Below, one piece after another: positions 14,993 through 22,984 of a stretch of 23,937 nt of DNA. The notes beneath the pieces were generated by a model, which was not told where the DNA came from, did no database searches, and saw only the letters and a program-made list of their open reading frames with translations. The position numbers and the translations under genes are program-made. Location of the stretch: the NCBI RefSeq assembly GCF_938015485.1, contig NZ_CALLVU010000131.1:1-23937 (forward strand), given 5' to 3'. Position 1 is the stretch's first letter. Every line of letters starts with the position of its first letter. The stretch is from an uncultured Lachnoanaerobaculum sp. (GTDB lineage: Bacteria > Bacillota > Clostridia > Lachnospirales > Lachnospiraceae).

Positions 14993-16054
14993 TTGAAAAA
15001 TTTTAATAAGAAGACTCTTATAGCTGTACTTGCCGTAGTGGTGATACTTGCAATTATAGCAATAGCGGGTAAAAACAGCAGTATGAAGTCTGTTGCCAAT
15101 AACTTTGACTTATCACTTGATAAAAAGAGCGATGAACCTTTAACGGATACCACTTTTGCACTTGATACATTTATTACGGTGACTATATATCATGGCGGTG
15201 ATGAAAATGTACTTAAAGATTCACTTGACTTTATAAGAAAATACGAGATGGTTTTTTCAGCAACCAATCCTGATGCGGAGCTTTATAAGCTCAATCACAG
15301 GGGTAAGGGTGTGATGAGTGTTAAAGCAAGCGAGGACCTCGCCTACTTGATAGATAAGGCATTATATTACAGTAAGGTATCAAACGGGGCTTTTGATATT
15401 ACTACACAGCCGCTTAAAGAACTTTGGGATTTCAATACTGACGACCCGAAGCTCCCAAGTGATGAGAGTATAAAAGAAGCTTTGCCTAAGGTGGACTATA
15501 CAAGAGTAAGTGTAGAAGGAGATACCATAAATTTCACCTCGGATGATACACAGATTGACCTTGGAGCTATTGCCAAGGGATATATTGCGGACAAGACCAA
15601 GGAGTTTCTAAAGAGTAAGGGTGTGGACAGTGCCATAATAAATCTTGGCGGAAATGTACTTTGTATAGGTAAGAAACCTGACGGTCAAAATTTTACCATA
15701 GGACTTCAAAAGCCTTATGCCGACAGGAATGAGACTGTGGCGCTGCTTACAGTGGATGATGAATCTGTGGTATCTTCAGGAGTGTATGAGAGACATTTTG
15801 TGATAGACGGTAAAAACTATCACCATATCTTAAACCCGAAGACCGGATATCCTTATGACAACGGACTTGTAGAGGTAAGTATACTTACAAAGTCGTCTAC
15901 AGATGCCGACGCACTTTCAACCACCTGTTTTTCGCTGGGAGTTGATGAAGGGGTAAAACTGTTAAATTCAATCCCCGATACCTACGGATACTTTATTTTG
16001 TCGGACTACAGTATAGTGTATTCTGACGGAGCAAAGGAGCAACTTGCCGAGTAG
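14993..16054 (+). CDS. apbE: FAD:protein FMN transferase (ApbE family)
   Basis: This 353-residue enzyme transfers FMN from FAD to threonine or serine residues of target flavoproteins, classically NqrB/C, RnfD/G and extracellular flavin reductases. An N-terminal hydrophobic stretch (TLIAVLAVVVILAIIAIAG, residues 9-27) is a signal anchor; there is no lipobox cysteine, so it is probably membrane-tethered with the domain outside. Family motifs are readable: ALDTFITVTIYHG, DLGAIAKGYIADK, INLGGNV, HILNPKTGYP and the metal/FAD site DADALSTTCF. The start is TTG at 14993 with GGGAGA (14982-14987) upstream. No Rnf, Nqr or FMN-binding target gene is in the window. It is monocistronic, behind two tandem promoters. 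Confidence 0.95.
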   Translation: MKNFNKKTLIAVLAVVVILAIIAIAGKNSSMKSVANNFDLSLDKKSDEPLTDTTFALDTFITVTIYHGGDENVLKDSLDFIRKYEMVFSATNPDAELYKLNHRGKGVMSVKASEDLAYLIDKALYYSKVSNGAFDITTQPLKELWDFNTDDPKLPSDESIKEALPKVDYTRVSVEGDTINFTSDDTQIDLGAIAKGYIADKTKEFLKSKGVDSAIINLGGNVLCIGKKPDGQNFTIGLQKPYADRNETVALLTVDDESVVSSGVYERHFVIDGKNYHHILNPKTGYPYDNGLVEVSILTKSSTDADALSTTCFSLGVDEGVKLLNSIPDTYGYFILSDYSIVYSDGAKEQLAE

Positions 16055-16075
16055 GCATTGTAAAGATATTGTAAT

Positions 16076-16104
16076 TTGACTTTGATAAGCAAAAAGTATA
16101 TATT
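16076..16104 (+). promoter_or_regulatory. Promoter of the SseB-like gene
   Basis: TTGACT (16076-16081), a 17-base spacer and TATATT (16099-16104) precede the gene by about 33 bases. Confidence 0.75.
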
Positions 16105-16137
16105 AGTGTCAAGAAATATATTTTTTTGGAGATAAAA

Positions 16138-16932
16138 ATGGACAGAAGAGAAGTACTTTCAAGTATACCTAAGGCAGTCAATCTTTATATGATTCATTCG
16201 GAGTTTACAAGATTGCCATATATTGAGTGTGACGATAAGACCTTTGATGATGTAGCATTCTTCTTTGATATAAAAGAAAATGCGGACAAGAAATCACAGG
16301 AGTTGCTTGAAAAAAAACAAAAGAATGTTGTGGTAGAGCTTACTCAGGAGGGAATACTGAGAGCGTTCACACATCTTGTTATAGCGGGAGTGAATGCAAT
16401 CAAGTACAATTGTCAAGGTGAAGATTATATAGTCCAGCTTGATGAGATTATAAAGATTTCAGATTTCAGTGAGCTTCCACCTGAGAAAAGACCTATAGAG
16501 AACAGAACATTGCAGCTTACAATGCTTTATTTCGCTCAGGAAATCAGAGCAAATATTGACAATCCGAATACTCCGGTTATACATGATATGGAAGAGGAGA
16601 TGATGGTCAATATCCTTAAGGCTAGATTTTTGGTTCCTGTAAGAGAGAGTGAGGTTGACGGAAAAACTCAGATGCAGATGCTTATGATAAAGCTCGGTGA
16701 AGACGGCGGCAGTATGATACCTGTATTTACAGACAATATAGAGTTTGACAAGATGCCGAATGACGAGACTGTCAAAAAGACTATTATTGATGCAAAGAAT
16801 CTTATAAACTTCCCGCTTACACCTGAGTGTGACGGATTTCTTATCAACCCTATGGGAGTGAGCCTGCCGCTTAATGCAGGTATAGTAAATAATTTAAAGA
16901 ATATGGAGATAGCACCTGCAGATAAAGAATAA
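16138..16932 (+). CDS. SseB-like protein
   Basis: This 264-residue soluble protein has a C-terminal SseB domain, seen in ARFLVPVRESE followed by MLMIKLGEDGGSMIPVFTD and the closing LINPMGVSLPLNAGI. The family is named after an E. coli enhanced serine sensitivity gene; its molecular role is unknown, and in Firmicutes it appears in secretion-system and toxin-related or purely housekeeping settings. The N-terminal half (residues 1-130), with no signal peptide, is not recognised. The ATG at 16138 was chosen because TGGAGA (16127-16132) precedes it; a TTG at 16126 is inside that ribosome binding site. It is a single-gene unit with its own promoter and terminator. Confidence 0.8.
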   Translation: MDRREVLSSIPKAVNLYMIHSEFTRLPYIECDDKTFDDVAFFFDIKENADKKSQELLEKKQKNVVVELTQEGILRAFTHLVIAGVNAIKYNCQGEDYIVQLDEIIKISDFSELPPEKRPIENRTLQLTMLYFAQEIRANIDNPNTPVIHDMEEEMMVNILKARFLVPVRESEVDGKTQMQMLMIKLGEDGGSMIPVFTDNIEFDKMPNDETVKKTIIDAKNLINFPLTPECDGFLINPMGVSLPLNAGIVNNLKNMEIAPADKE

Positions 16933-16961
16933 TTCGGTTAAGGTGTTGTTTTAAAAATTTG

Positions 16962-17000
16962 CCCCATACAGCGATTGATATGCTATATGGGGAATTTTTT
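16962..17000. terminator. Bidirectional terminator between the SseB-like gene and citrate synthase
   Basis: An 11-bp stem with one mismatch (16962-16972 with 16982-16992) is followed by AA and six T residues on the plus strand. On the other side it is preceded by an A-rich stretch (16953-16957) that becomes a T run for minus-strand transcription. It can therefore end transcripts from both convergent genes. It overlaps the citrate synthase stop codon by two bases. Confidence 0.88.
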
Positions 17001-18360
17001 ATTTTCTGTCTTTCATCTCAACATATTCTTCATGCTCTTTAACAGCCATATATGCAGGTCTTATAATCTTGTCCGTATTTATAAGCTCTTCAATTCTGTG
17101 AGCGCTCCAACCCACTATCCTTGAGCAGGCAAATATCGGAGTATACAGTTCGGTAGGTAAGTCAAGCATACCGTAGACAAAGCCACTGTAAAAATCAATA
17201 TTTGCACTGACACCCTTGTAGATATGTCTTTCGGCTCCGATAACTTCAGGAGCAAGCCTCTCAACGGCACTGTAAAGTTTGAAATCATTGTCTCTGTGCT
17301 TTGCATGGGCAAGCTGTTTTACATATTGCTTGAAAATATTTGCACGAGGATCCGAGAGTGAGTATACGGCGTGACCCATACCGTAGATAAGTCCGGATTT
17401 GTCAAAGGCCTCTTTTCTAAGCAATTTTAAAAGATATGCTTTTATTTCTTCTTCATCATTTATATCGCGGATATTCTTTTTCATATCCTTGAACATTTCC
17501 ACAACCTTTATATTGGCTCCGCCGTGCTTAGGCCCCTTCAATGATCCCAGTGCGGCGGCGATAGCCGAGTAGGTGTCGGTACCTGATGAAGTTACTACAT
17601 GAGTTGTGAAGGTGGAGTTGTTACCGCCGCCATGCTCCATATGTAAAACCATTGCCAGATCAAGTACTCTTGCCTCAAGATTTGTATACTTTCTGTCCTC
17701 TCTAAGCATCATAAGAATGTTTTCAGCTGTAGAAAGCTCATTTGAAGGTCGATGTATATACATACTTTTATCTCTTATATAGTGATTGTATGCATGGTAG
17801 CCGTATACACACATCATCGGAAAAGTAGCTATAAGATTGATACATTGTCTGAGAACATTTGCAAGTGAAGTATCATCAGCCTTTGTATCATAAGCATACA
17901 GTGTAAGTACCGATCTTGAGAGAGTATTCATCATATCCTTGCTTGGGGCTTTCATTATTACATCCCTTGTAAAGTTCTTCGGCAATGTCCTTTGCTCGCC
18001 AAGTAGGGTTTGGAAAGCTTTTAACTGTGCTTCATTTGGAAGACTTCCGAAAAGCATCAGGTATGCCACTTCTTCGAATCCGAATCTTTCTTCTTTAAGA
18101 AAGCCGTCTGTAATCTCATGTATATCAATACCCTGATATCTCAGCTCGCCGTCACAAGGAATTTTTTCTCCGTTTACCTTTTTGAATGAAGTAATCTCGG
18201 AAATTCTTGTAAGGCCTGCTCTTACACCTTCTCCCTGCAGATTCCTAAGTCCTCTCTGTACATCGTATTCTTTGTACAAAGCTTGGTTAATAGATAGATT
18301 TGAGAGACATTTGGCTGTCAAGTCCTCTATTTCCTTTGTTATCTTTTGATTGTATCCCAT
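16999..18360 (-). CDS. gltA: Citrate synthase
   Basis: This 453-residue cytoplasmic enzyme condenses oxaloacetate and acetyl-CoA to citrate. The catalytic triad is readable: H243 in MEHGGGNNSTF, H330 in YGMGHAVYS and D389 in ANIDFYSG. A conserved GPKHGGAN segment lies between them. The form is the long, Gram-positive type found in clostridia. No aconitase or isocitrate dehydrogenase gene is adjacent, so the gene stands alone; in fermentative anaerobes it usually serves 2-oxoglutarate/glutamate synthesis. 2-Methylcitrate synthase is a less likely alternative because no prp genes are nearby. A strong ribosome binding site (GGAGGC, 18365-18370 on the minus strand) fixes the start. Confidence 0.94.
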   Translation of the reverse strand: MGYNQKITKEIEDLTAKCLSNLSINQALYKEYDVQRGLRNLQGEGVRAGLTRISEITSFKKVNGEKIPCDGELRYQGIDIHEITDGFLKEERFGFEEVAYLMLFGSLPNEAQLKAFQTLLGEQRTLPKNFTRDVIMKAPSKDMMNTLSRSVLTLYAYDTKADDTSLANVLRQCINLIATFPMMCVYGYHAYNHYIRDKSMYIHRPSNELSTAENILMMLREDRKYTNLEARVLDLAMVLHMEHGGGNNSTFTTHVVTSSGTDTYSAIAAALGSLKGPKHGGANIKVVEMFKDMKKNIRDINDEEEIKAYLLKLLRKEAFDKSGLIYGMGHAVYSLSDPRANIFKQYVKQLAHAKHRDNDFKLYSAVERLAPEVIGAERHIYKGVSANIDFYSGFVYGMLDLPTELYTPIFACSRIVGWSAHRIEELINTDKIIRPAYMAVKEHEEYVEMKDRK

Positions 18361-18396
18361 AGTTGCCTCCTTCTATATAAGTATACGATGATTTTT

Positions 18397-18425
18397 ATTA
18401 TCACCGTTTGTCTATAATTATACAA
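18397..18425 (-). promoter_or_regulatory. Citrate synthase promoter
   Basis: On the minus strand, TTGTAT (18420-18425), a 17-base spacer and GATAAT (18397-18402) give a leader of about 30 bases. The 223-base divergent region 18361-18583 otherwise holds AT-rich sequence with no consensus promoter toward mglB. Confidence 0.55.
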
Positions 18426-18583
18426 CTTTTTTGCATATAATTAAATCCGAAATTATTAGGAATCATTTCTGAAATAGTAAAAAATTTAATAAAAACCGTA
18501 AAAAAAATCTATGTAAAATAATCGTAATCAATATTAAAATATGCTTACAAATTAAACGAACCGAATATAAGGGAGGAAAAACA

Positions 18584-19693
18584 ATGAGATTGTTTAAAAA
18601 AGTATTAGCGGTATCAGTAGCATCTATGTGTGCTCTTTCATTAGCTGCATGTGGCGGAAGCAAGAGTGCCGAGACAACAGCGGCAGCAAGCAGTGAGTCA
18701 AAGGAAGAGTCTAAAGCGGGTGAGAGCGTTTCAGAGGCTGTAGCTGCTACCGGTAAGGATGCAAAGGACATCAAAGTAGGCATTTCAATTTACAAGTTTG
18801 ATGACAACTTTATGACACTTTATCGTAACGAGCTGGTTAGATATCTTACAGAAGACTGCGGTATTCCGAAAGATAATATAGTAGTTCAGGACGGTAAGAA
18901 CGATCAGGCTGAGCAGACAAACCAGATCAACAACTTTATCGCAACAAAGGTTGACGTTATGATTCTTAACCTTGTACAGTCATCTTCAGCTCCTACAGTT
19001 ACAGATCTTGCAAAAGAAGCAGGAATTCCTGTAGTTTATATCAACCGTGAGCCGGATGAGACAGAGGAGTCAAGATGGGCTTCAGACGGTATCAAGGCTA
19101 CATATGTAGGTGCTGATGCTCGTCAGTCAGGAACATTCCAGGGTGAAGAAATCGCAGAACTTGACAACAAGGGTGATATCAACGGTGACGGAACAGTTAA
19201 GTACATCATGATCCAGGGTGACCCTGAGAATATTGACGCACAGTACAGAACAGAGTATTCAGTTAAGGCACTTACAGAGAAGAGCGGATTAAAGGCTGAA
19301 GAGCTTCTTATCCAAAGAGGTGATTGGGATCAGGCTAAGGGACAGCAGATTGCACAGGACGCACTTACACAGTATGGAAAAGACATCGAAGTTATCTTCT
19401 GTAACAATGATGCAATGGCACTCGGTGCACTTCAGGCTATCAATGCGGCAGGCAGAAAAGTCGGAGAAGACATCTATATCGTAGGTGTTGATGCACTTGC
19501 AGAGGCTGTACAAAACGTATCTGAAGGCAAGATGACAGGTACAGTATTTAATGACTTTATCAGCCAGGCACAGGCGGCAGCAAAGGCGGCTATATCATTT
19601 ACAAACGATGAGAAGGTTGACACAAAGATTCCTGTAGACTATGTAAAAGTTACAAAGGACAATGCGGCAGATATTTTAAAACTTGTAAAATAA
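18584..19693 (+). CDS. mglB: Galactose/methyl-galactoside ABC transporter substrate-binding lipoprotein
   Basis: This 369-residue sugar-binding protein belongs to the periplasmic-binding-protein-like family 4 (MglB/RbsB group). A lipoprotein signal with Cys23 in LSLAACGG anchors it to the membrane. A Ser/Glu/Ala-rich linker (residues 27-65) precedes the two-lobed domain, with DVMILNLVQSS, PVVYINREPD, NNDAMALGALQA and IVGVDALAEAV as recognisable ligand-pocket segments. Galactose or glucose is the expected ligand by family. GGGAGG before the start is a strong ribosome binding site. Codon use differs from neighbours (CGT for Arg, frequent ATC, AAC and GGT), which suggests high expression. It is first in a three-gene importer operon and followed by a hairpin. 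No consensus sigma-A promoter is obvious upstream, so an activator may be needed. Confidence 0.92.
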   Translation: MRLFKKVLAVSVASMCALSLAACGGSKSAETTAAASSESKEESKAGESVSEAVAATGKDAKDIKVGISIYKFDDNFMTLYRNELVRYLTEDCGIPKDNIVVQDGKNDQAEQTNQINNFIATKVDVMILNLVQSSSAPTVTDLAKEAGIPVVYINREPDETEESRWASDGIKATYVGADARQSGTFQGEEIAELDNKGDINGDGTVKYIMIQGDPENIDAQYRTEYSVKALTEKSGLKAEELLIQRGDWDQAKGQQIAQDALTQYGKDIEVIFCNNDAMALGALQAINAAGRKVGEDIYIVGVDALAEAVQNVSEGKMTGTVFNDFISQAQAAAKAAISFTNDEKVDTKIPVDYVKVTKDNAADILKLVK

Positions 19694-19717
19694 TGAATTA
19701 ATTTATGTAAACATCTT

Positions 19718-19746
19718 TCGGGTGTGCAGGTGCACACCCGATTTTT
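19718..19746 (+). terminator. Intercistronic hairpin between mglB and mglA
   Basis: A perfect 11-bp stem (19718-19728 with 19731-19741) with a two-base nominal loop runs into five T residues (19742-19746). It resembles a Rho-independent terminator but sits between genes of one operon, just before the mglA ribosome binding site. It probably causes partial termination or protects the mglB mRNA 3' end. Confidence 0.8.
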
Positions 19747-19760
19747 GAAAGGAGCAAGGG

Positions 19761-21269
19761 ATGTCAGAGTACAGATTGGAAATGAGAGGGGTCTCAAAAA
19801 GTTTCCCGGGTGTAAAAGCACTTGACAATATCCATCTTAATGTAAGACCGGGCAGCGTACATGCTCTTATGGGTGAAAACGGAGCAGGCAAATCCACACT
19901 TATGAAATGTCTGTTCGGAATATATACAATGGATACCGGAGAGGTCTATGTAGACGGCGAAAAAATGAATATACTAAATCCCGATGATGCACTTCATAAG
20001 GGACTTGCAATGGTTCATCAGGAGTTACAGCCTGTACCGGCAAGATCAATTGCTGAAAATATGTTTTTGGGAAGATATCCTACAATCAATTTCGGACCGC
20101 TTAAAGTAATAGACCATAAGAAGATGGAAAGTGAAGCCTCTAAATGGCTTAAAGAAGTAAAACTTAATGTAAATCCCAATGAATTACTTCAGACATTGTC
20201 TATTTCACAGATGCAGTCTGTAGAAATAGCAAAGGCTGTTTCAATGGGAGCAAAAATCATCATTTTGGATGAGCCGACATCATCACTTACAGAAAATGAG
20301 GTAAGTGGATTATTTAAGATAATAAGAGAATTAAGACAAAAGGGCGTATCTCTCATATATATTTCACATAAGATGGCGGAAATAAGAGAGATAGCAGATG
20401 ATATAACTATCATGAGAGACGGTACCTATGTGGGAACATGGGAAGTAAAAAATATAAGTGACGGTGAAATCATAAAACAGATGGTAGGTAGAGAACTTTC
20501 AAATATCTATCCGCCGAAAAATGACGTAGAAAAAGGTGAAGTTATACTTAAGGTGGATAACCTTACAAGTATACATGAAAATATATTCAGGAACTGCTCA
20601 TTTGAACTTAGAAGAGGTGAGATACTCGGATTCGGAGGCCTGGTAGGTGCAGGCAGAAGCGAGCTTATGGAAGCCGTATTCGGACTCAGAAGTATTAAAT
20701 CCGGAAAAGTATATATGAAGGGAAAGGAGCAGACCATTGCAAGGCCGAAAGATGCTATAAAGGACGGACTTGGAATGATTACAGAGGATAGAAGAGGTAC
20801 CGGAATACTCGGTTGCCTTTCAATAGCCGACAATGTAGCTATTTCCTCACTCAATAACTATCTTATAGCAGGTATTGCTTTGGATGACGGCAAGATAAAG
20901 AAGGTAGTTGATGAGAATGTAAGCAAGCTCAGTATAAAGACTCCAAGCAATAAGACTCTTATACAGTCATTATCAGGAGGTAATCAGCAAAAGGTAATTA
21001 TTGCAAGATGGCTTGCGAACAATCCGGATGTGCTTATAATGGATGAGCCTACAAGAGGTATTGATGTAGGTGCAAAATATGAGATATATCAGATAATGAT
21101 AAACTTGGCAAAACAGGGAAAGGGCATCATAATGATTTCTTCCGAGATGCCTGAACTTATCGGAATGTCAGATAGAATAATTGTTATGTGCAATGGCGAA
21201 ATCACAGGTGAGGTTTCAGAATCTGAAGCAACACAGGAAAATATTATGTCACTTGCTACAAAGTTTTAG
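19761..21269 (+). CDS. mglA: Galactose/methyl-galactoside ABC transporter ATP-binding protein
   Basis: This 502-residue cytoplasmic ATPase has two fused nucleotide-binding domains, as in MglA/RbsA/XylG. The first has Walker A GENGAGKST (38-46), signature-like LSISQMQSVEIA and Walker B IILDEPTSSL. The second has the naturally degenerate Walker A GLVGAGRSEL (near 293-302), a canonical LSGGNQQK signature near residue 403 and Walker B LIMDEPTRGID. One functional and one divergent site is normal for this family. GGAG (19751-19754) precedes the start, which lies 67 bases after mglB across the hairpin. Confidence 0.95.
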   Translation: MSEYRLEMRGVSKSFPGVKALDNIHLNVRPGSVHALMGENGAGKSTLMKCLFGIYTMDTGEVYVDGEKMNILNPDDALHKGLAMVHQELQPVPARSIAENMFLGRYPTINFGPLKVIDHKKMESEASKWLKEVKLNVNPNELLQTLSISQMQSVEIAKAVSMGAKIIILDEPTSSLTENEVSGLFKIIRELRQKGVSLIYISHKMAEIREIADDITIMRDGTYVGTWEVKNISDGEIIKQMVGRELSNIYPPKNDVEKGEVILKVDNLTSIHENIFRNCSFELRRGEILGFGGLVGAGRSELMEAVFGLRSIKSGKVYMKGKEQTIARPKDAIKDGLGMITEDRRGTGILGCLSIADNVAISSLNNYLIAGIALDDGKIKKVVDENVSKLSIKTPSNKTLIQSLSGGNQQKVIIARWLANNPDVLIMDEPTRGIDVGAKYEIYQIMINLAKQGKGIIMISSEMPELIGMSDRIIVMCNGEITGEVSESEATQENIMSLATKF

Positions 21270-21280
21270 GAGGAGTACTG

Positions 21281-22267
21281 ATGAATACAAAATCTTTAGA
21301 TATAAAGAAATTGTTGCTTGATAACGGTATAATAATAGTTCTGCTTTTACTTGTACTTTTCACAGGTATTATGAAGGACAATTTCTTTTCGGCAAACAAT
21401 TTAAGAAACGTTTTGGTAAACGTGGCACCCAGAGTTATAATCGCATTCGGTGTATCTGCCTGTCTTATAACAAAGGGTACAGACCTTTCAGCAGGTCGTC
21501 TTGTAGGACTTTCAGCATGTATCGCAGGTACTCTTTTACAGAACAAGGACTATGCAAACAAGATGTTCCCGAACCTTGGCGATATGAATATCTTTTTAGT
21601 GCTTTTAATTTCAGTTGCAATATGTGCGGTATTCGGATTTATTAACGGTGTAGTTGTAGCACATCTTAATGTTCCGGCGTTTATCGGAACTCTCGGAATG
21701 CAGCTTATAGTATACGGTGTATGTCTGGTTTATACAAAGGCCGAGCCTATCGGAGGATACAGAACGGCTTATACTACAGTTGCTACAGGTAATTTCCTTA
21801 AAATACCTTATCTTTTCATCTATGCGCTTGTTATCGGTTTTATTATGTGGTTTGTGTTTAACAAGACCAGACATGGTAAGTATATGTATGCAATCGGTGG
21901 AAACGAAGCTGCAGCGGAGGTTTCAGGCGTTAATGTTAAGAAGACAAAGATTATCATCTACACATCTGCAGCGGTACTCTATGCAGTGGCAGGCTTTTTA
22001 CTTGGTGCAAAATCAGGCGGTTCATCTGTAAACATGGGTGCTTCATACGAACTTGAGGCAATCGCGGCTTGTACTATCGGCGGTGTATCCGTAAACGGAG
22101 GTATCGGTAGAATATCAGGTTGTGTAATCGGTGTTTTGGTATTCGAGCTTTTGAAATCATCAATGCAGTTCCTCGGCATCAAGCCTGACTTCCAGTTCAT
22201 AGTGCAGGGTATTATCATAGTTGTGGCTATCGCACTTGATATCAGAAAATATATACAGAAGAAGTAA
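21281..22267 (+). CDS. mglC: Galactose/methyl-galactoside ABC transporter permease
   Basis: This 328-residue membrane protein of the BPD_transp_2 family has eight or more hydrophobic segments, starting with GIIIVLLLLVLFTGIM near residue 16. The conserved GTDLSAGRLVGL, VPAFIGTLGM, AIGGNEAAAEVSGV and EAIAACTIGGVSVNGGIG segments are typical of MglC/RbsC permeases. A strong AGGAGG lies just before the start, 11 bases after mglA. It is the last gene of the sugar-import operon. No terminator hairpin is evident before the toxin-antitoxin promoter 19 bases further on, so read-through into the next unit is possible. Confidence 0.95.
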   Translation: MNTKSLDIKKLLLDNGIIIVLLLLVLFTGIMKDNFFSANNLRNVLVNVAPRVIIAFGVSACLITKGTDLSAGRLVGLSACIAGTLLQNKDYANKMFPNLGDMNIFLVLLISVAICAVFGFINGVVVAHLNVPAFIGTLGMQLIVYGVCLVYTKAEPIGGYRTAYTTVATGNFLKIPYLFIYALVIGFIMWFVFNKTRHGKYMYAIGGNEAAAEVSGVNVKKTKIIIYTSAAVLYAVAGFLLGAKSGGSSVNMGASYELEAIAACTIGGVSVNGGIGRISGCVIGVLVFELLKSSMQFLGIKPDFQFIVQGIIIVVAIALDIRKYIQKK

Positions 22268-22286
22268 TTGATTAAATATAAAGCTA

Positions 22287-22314
22287 TTGACATCTCTTAC
22301 ATGTACGCTATAAT
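22287..22314 (+). promoter_or_regulatory. Toxin-antitoxin promoter (perfect consensus)
   Basis: TTGACA (22287-22292), a 16-base spacer and TATAAT (22309-22314) match the sigma-A consensus at all 12 bases. The -10 box lies in the centre of a palindromic operator, so strong transcription would be held down by the antitoxin. Confidence 0.9.
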
Positions 22315-22329
22315 GTACATATAAGAGGT
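22292..22329. promoter_or_regulatory. Palindromic operator of the yefM/yoeB-type pair
   Basis: Two 15-base arms (22292-22306 and 22315-22329) match as an inverted repeat at 13 of 15 positions with eight bases between them; the inner ATGTAC/GTACAT core is perfect. A TGTACA hexamer, known as the core of the E. coli yefM-yoeB operator, occurs at 22314-22319, with a one-mismatch version at 22302-22307. The arms cover the -10 box, the start point and the ribosome binding site. Confidence 0.8.
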
Positions 22330-22335
22330 GTTTTT

Positions 22336-22584
22336 ATGATTAATACAAATATAACAAATTTTAGAAAAGATATTTTTGGAATGTTGGAGCAGACTGTAAA
22401 ATATAATGAGCCTATAAATGTAAACACTAAGGATGGAAATGCTGTAATTATAAGTGAGGAAGACTATAACGAATTGATGGAAACATTATACTTGTCATCA
22501 ATTCCCGGTATGAAAGAAAAGATTGTTGAAGGGCTGAAAACTCCCATAGAGGATTGCATACCTGAGGACCGGGTGGAGTGGTAA
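22336..22584 (+). CDS. Phd/YefM-family antitoxin
   Basis: This 82-residue cytoplasmic protein should bind and neutralise the downstream RNase toxin and repress their shared promoter as a complex. The N-terminal DNA-binding fold is seen in ITNFRKDIFGMLEQTVKYNE, and the conserved GNAVIISEEDYNELMETLYL is a YefM hallmark. The C-terminal tail (about residues 60-82, EKIVEGLKTPIEDC) is the toxin-wrapping part. AGAGGT (22324-22329), inside the operator arm, is the ribosome binding site. Its stop codon shares one base with the toxin start. Family length is typical. Confidence 0.93.
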   Translation: MINTNITNFRKDIFGMLEQTVKYNEPINVNTKDGNAVIISEEDYNELMETLYLSSIPGMKEKIVEGLKTPIEDCIPEDRVEW

Positions 22585-22847
22585 TGTATTCTATTGTTTA
22601 TACTAAAAAAGCGGTAGGCGATATTACCGATTTAAAATCTGCAAAACTTGATAATAAAGCAAAGGCATTGATAGAACTGATAAAAAATGATCCTTATAAG
22701 ACTCTGCCATCGTATGAGAAGTTACAGGGAGATTTGAAAGGAGCTTATTCGCGTAGGATAAACATAAAGCATAGACTTGTCTACGAGGTATATGAGGAAG
22801 ATAAAATCATTAAAATTATAAGTATGTGGAGTCATTATGATTTTTAG
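22584..22847 (+). CDS. Txe/YoeB-family mRNA-interferase toxin
   Basis: This 87-residue ribosome-dependent endoribonuclease of the RelE/YoeB fold should cut mRNA on the ribosome when the antitoxin is degraded. The family catalytic residues appear to be in place: E45 in SYEKLQGDL, R64 in YSRRINIKHRLVYEV and H84 in MWSHYDF. The ATG at 22584 overlaps the antitoxin stop by one base (TAATG), with GGAG at 22575-22578 upstream. A GTG two codons earlier is a less likely start. The intact residues suggest an active toxin. Confidence 0.93.
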   Translation: MYSIVYTKKAVGDITDLKSAKLDNKAKALIELIKNDPYKTLPSYEKLQGDLKGAYSRRINIKHRLVYEVYEEDKIIKIISMWSHYDF

Positions 22848-22910
22848 GTGGCTTGTTTTTAATTCGTATTTTAACTAAAATATATTTAGATTTATTAGAC
22901 TTGGGATAAT

Positions 22911-22916
22911 TATAAT
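22911..22916 (+). promoter_or_regulatory. Possible -10 element of the Cys-repeat peptide gene
   Basis: TATAAT occurs about 70 bases before the peptide start codon. No convincing -35 box lies at normal distance (TTTAGA at 22885-22890 is 20 bases away), so this is only a candidate. Confidence 0.35.
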
Positions 22917-22984
22917 ATTTATATATGTTCTTTATCTTGCCATGGACGAAATAAGTAAAGGACTATGGCGTATAGGAGGTTTTT

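Noticed and set aside
18514..18530. Possible catabolite-repression (cre) site upstream of mglB
   Set aside because: The best alignment to the cre consensus has about three mismatches, including the leading TG, so it is not distinguishable from AT-rich background.
21717..22031. 104-codon open frame on the plus strand inside mglC
   Set aside because: It is an out-of-frame shadow of the conserved permease gene without family features.
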